Origin: Haplomitrium mnioides
Taxonomy: Eukaryota > Marchantiophyta > Haplomitriopsida > Calobryales
NCBI GenBank assembly: GCA_049999725.1
Contig: JBNGIS010009128.1
Span: forward strand, 1-53,584
DNA: 53,584 bases
Reading direction: 5' to 3'
The notes under the pieces are model-generated. The model saw only the letters and a program-made list of their open reading frames with translations, was not told where the DNA came from and did not search any database. Both the position numbers and the translations under genes were made by a program. Numbering within the stretch: the stretch's first letter is position 1; each line of letters starts with the position of its first letter. Positions 51,438 through 53,584 of the stretch are shown one piece after another.

Positions 51438-53584
51438 TGTCCCTCCCTTGTTCCAAGCCTTAACCTTTTTAGATGCTGCTTTGAAGGCAGGGGAGGACAG
51501 ATTCAGGGCTTTCATGTTCTTTTCTGAGATGGCCTCTTGCCAGTTATCACTTTGAGGCTCTAAGGTTCTCCTACTTCCTTGCAAGCCATTTCTTCACTTC
51601 TCACTCTCTTCAGTTTACAGCCTGGTTACTCATGCACAACCCAGACCCACATTTATACCTCCCAACAAGTCTTTGTATAATTCCTTCACTTTATTCCAAG
51701 GGCCCAATGACTCGGACCTTGCCACCTTATTTATGCTTTGGGGAAGAAATGTGTTGTAACCTGCACTAAGGGACAATGATATAAGTTTGGACTCCCCCTC
51801 TCAGGGTTGTCACAGACTGATACAACTGATCCTAACTATCCTAAGATGAACTAACTCGCAACTATGCAACAGGATCAGAAACAGAGAGCATTTACCCCTA
51901 GGTTATCAAAACTGTCTCAAGGGATTAGACTCCCCCTCCAAGACTCTCTCCAGGGTCTGCTCAACTGTTCTTGGGGTGTCCTAGTCTAAAAGGTTTCTTG
52001 AATGCAAATGCAGAATGTAAATCTAACTATACACAAACATATATACACTATGGACTGCAATATGAACAGAGTCCTTGAAGGCCTTCTGGACTGATCTCAC
52101 AAAAAGATCCTCCCCTTCTGAATCATTTGTTGCCTTCCAGCCTTCAACTCAACATCCACCCACACACCCCTCTCTCCAGATAGTTTTTCAACTTCCCTCG
52201 CGAGAAGCCTTGAATTTACTTTCTCAAGCTAGGAAGAGGATTTCTTTCATCCCCACCTCTGGGAGACAGTCTTCTCGACTGCAAGTAGCCTACTCCACCC
52301 CGAGCCTCGACAGGTCTTACTCTGCAGTGCGCGGACACTAACGCAGCCCCTCCCCTCTCAGCTCCGCTTGAAGAATTACACCAGAGTGTACTCCAAACAC
52401 TCTGGGTTAATGCTCTTGCACAGGGAATGCAGAGACGACTCCAAGCTCCTCACTTGGCAGCCTCTCCCGAATTCTCAGCTGGCCAGAATATCTTCTAGCT
52501 CACGTATCGGTCCACCTCCGCTCTGGTCCACTCACGGGGACGAGTTCATCTAGATCGCCCGAGCCTATAAAGCTCCTCACTCATCGATTCTCGGTGCCCC
52601 TCCAGTCCACCTCCGAGCCCCTGCTTGCCCCCAGAGCTAGTTCACTTGCTTCACGTAGCTTCTTACTGAATTCTTCCTCTAGCCTTACCTTCGTTGCGAT
52701 TTTCCTGTCTTGAGGTCGTTGTCGCGTCTTTAGATCACTCGTGCATCAACCTAAACAATTTCAGAGGCCTCCGATGTATACCTCCCGAATGCGCGCCGAT
52801 CCTCCGAGCCATTTTCGTTGAAGGGACGTTAATCCCATTAGCTCGAAATGGAAGGTTGCAATGTGTGTCCCGCGAGGTTGTTATTCCCGTTACAACGGAA
52901 AAGGAGAGCGCGCCGCATGTCCCGTCGGTTGGTCGAGAAGCGCCAAGTACAACGGTAACTCTACAGGGAGTTTGAAGAATCTTGCAAGTCGAGATTCCGT
53001 AGATTCCTACCGAACCAAGTCTGCAGGAATCCTCGCAGATTTTCTCGAATATTCTCCAGGTCCCCTCCGAGTGCCACATCATCCAAGGCCCCGCCGTCCA
53101 ATGTCGCCCCGCAAAAGGGTAGGCGTACCGTTGCGCTGACTCCTTCCTCCGAAGTTAATCTGCTCGTGGCACGAGGCCCGATGGGCTCCCACCTGCTGCC
53201 GCGTGTCCATCGACTTACCCGAGGCTTCCGAGGTCGCCACATCATCCGAAGGGCGCCATCCGATGCTGCTCCGCAAAGGGGTAGGTGGACCGTTGCTTTC
53301 ACCTTCTTCTGAGGTTGACCTGCTGACCTTCCGTGGATGCCACGTCATCCGTAAATCCTTCCCTCACCGAGTAAGAACTGTGCCTATATCGATGTTTCGA
53401 AACTCCCTCGCCATAAGAACAACACGCCCTCGATGCTCCCTTTGCCAAGTTGTCACTCCGCTCATTGTCAGAAAGACAAATAGTGCCCAGAACCAATAGC
53501 CTCCTCTGTCAAACTTTCGAACGTCGCGATCGTACCCCGTCGAACTTTCCCACTTGTCTTGCCGAATCTGCGATAGGTCATCTT
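51438..53584 (-). mobile_element. C2: partial C-type long LTR running off the window
   Basis: The minus-strand LTR end reads GGGAGGGACA at 51438. Blocks match the C LTRs throughout: CTCTTCAG near 51610, the TTGCCTTCCAGCCTTC region near 52130, CTCGCGAGAAGCC near 52197, CGCAAAGGGGTAGG near 53272 and the start of the GATTTATCG-type motif run at 53560. About 1.4 kb of LTR would remain beyond the window. Whether it is a 5', 3' or solo LTR cannot be decided here. Confidence 0.75.

Noticed and set aside
1-53584. tRNA or rRNA genes
   Set aside because: I looked for tRNA box A/B pairs and rRNA-like blocks. Only primer-site fragments and an isolated GGTTCGAT near 15824 without a cloverleaf were found.

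Overview
The window looks like repeat-dominated nuclear DNA of a land plant with a large genome; I favour a gymnosperm, but this is a guess from overall character. The plant assignment rests on a plant-type U1 snRNA gene, Ty3 chromoviruses primed by initiator tRNA-Met, a Tat/Athila-like Ty3 family with LTRs of about 3.5 kb, and a degraded Ty1/copia element. No intact host protein-coding gene was recognised. One run of 10 N marks an assembly gap.

Layout. (1) 1-5904: 3' part of a plus-strand long-LTR element 'E' that carries a gag-like frame and no pol, followed by its 3' LTR. (2) 5905-7262: minus-strand gag-protease fragment of a chromovirus. (3) 7340-16025: plus-strand chromovirus 'D'. Its 3' LTR is split by a 4.0 kb LTR-like insertion 'E2' (11844-15874). 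D lies in a satellite whose units resume at 16026. (4) 16782-39013: a three-level nest. Minus-strand chromovirus 'A' sits in a 30-bp minisatellite. Plus-strand chromovirus 'B' (18763-37790) is inserted in A's pol gene. Minus-strand long-LTR element 'C' (19024-31903) is inserted in B's 5' LTR. All three insertions have recognisable 5-bp target-site duplications. (5) 39014-40083: the interrupted minisatellite, then a 51-bp satellite. (6) 40084-43500: a well-conserved U1 snRNA gene, a decayed U1 copy sharing its 5' flank, and several copies of a coding-like repeat. (7) 43500-46480: low-copy sequence, a duplicated block around the assembly gap, and a higher-order satellite. (8) 46480-51390: unassigned sequence and a decayed minus-strand copia element whose 3' end is tandemly duplicated. 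(9) 51438-53584: another minus-strand C-type LTR running off the window.

The retroelement frames carry stops and frameshifts, so none appears autonomous as assembled. Many defects are simple C-to-T or G-to-A changes, as expected from deamination of methylated cytosine. The U1 gene is the only feature for which present function is clearly plausible. The insertion order is readable from the nesting: satellite, then A and D independently, then B in A, C in B and E2 in D.
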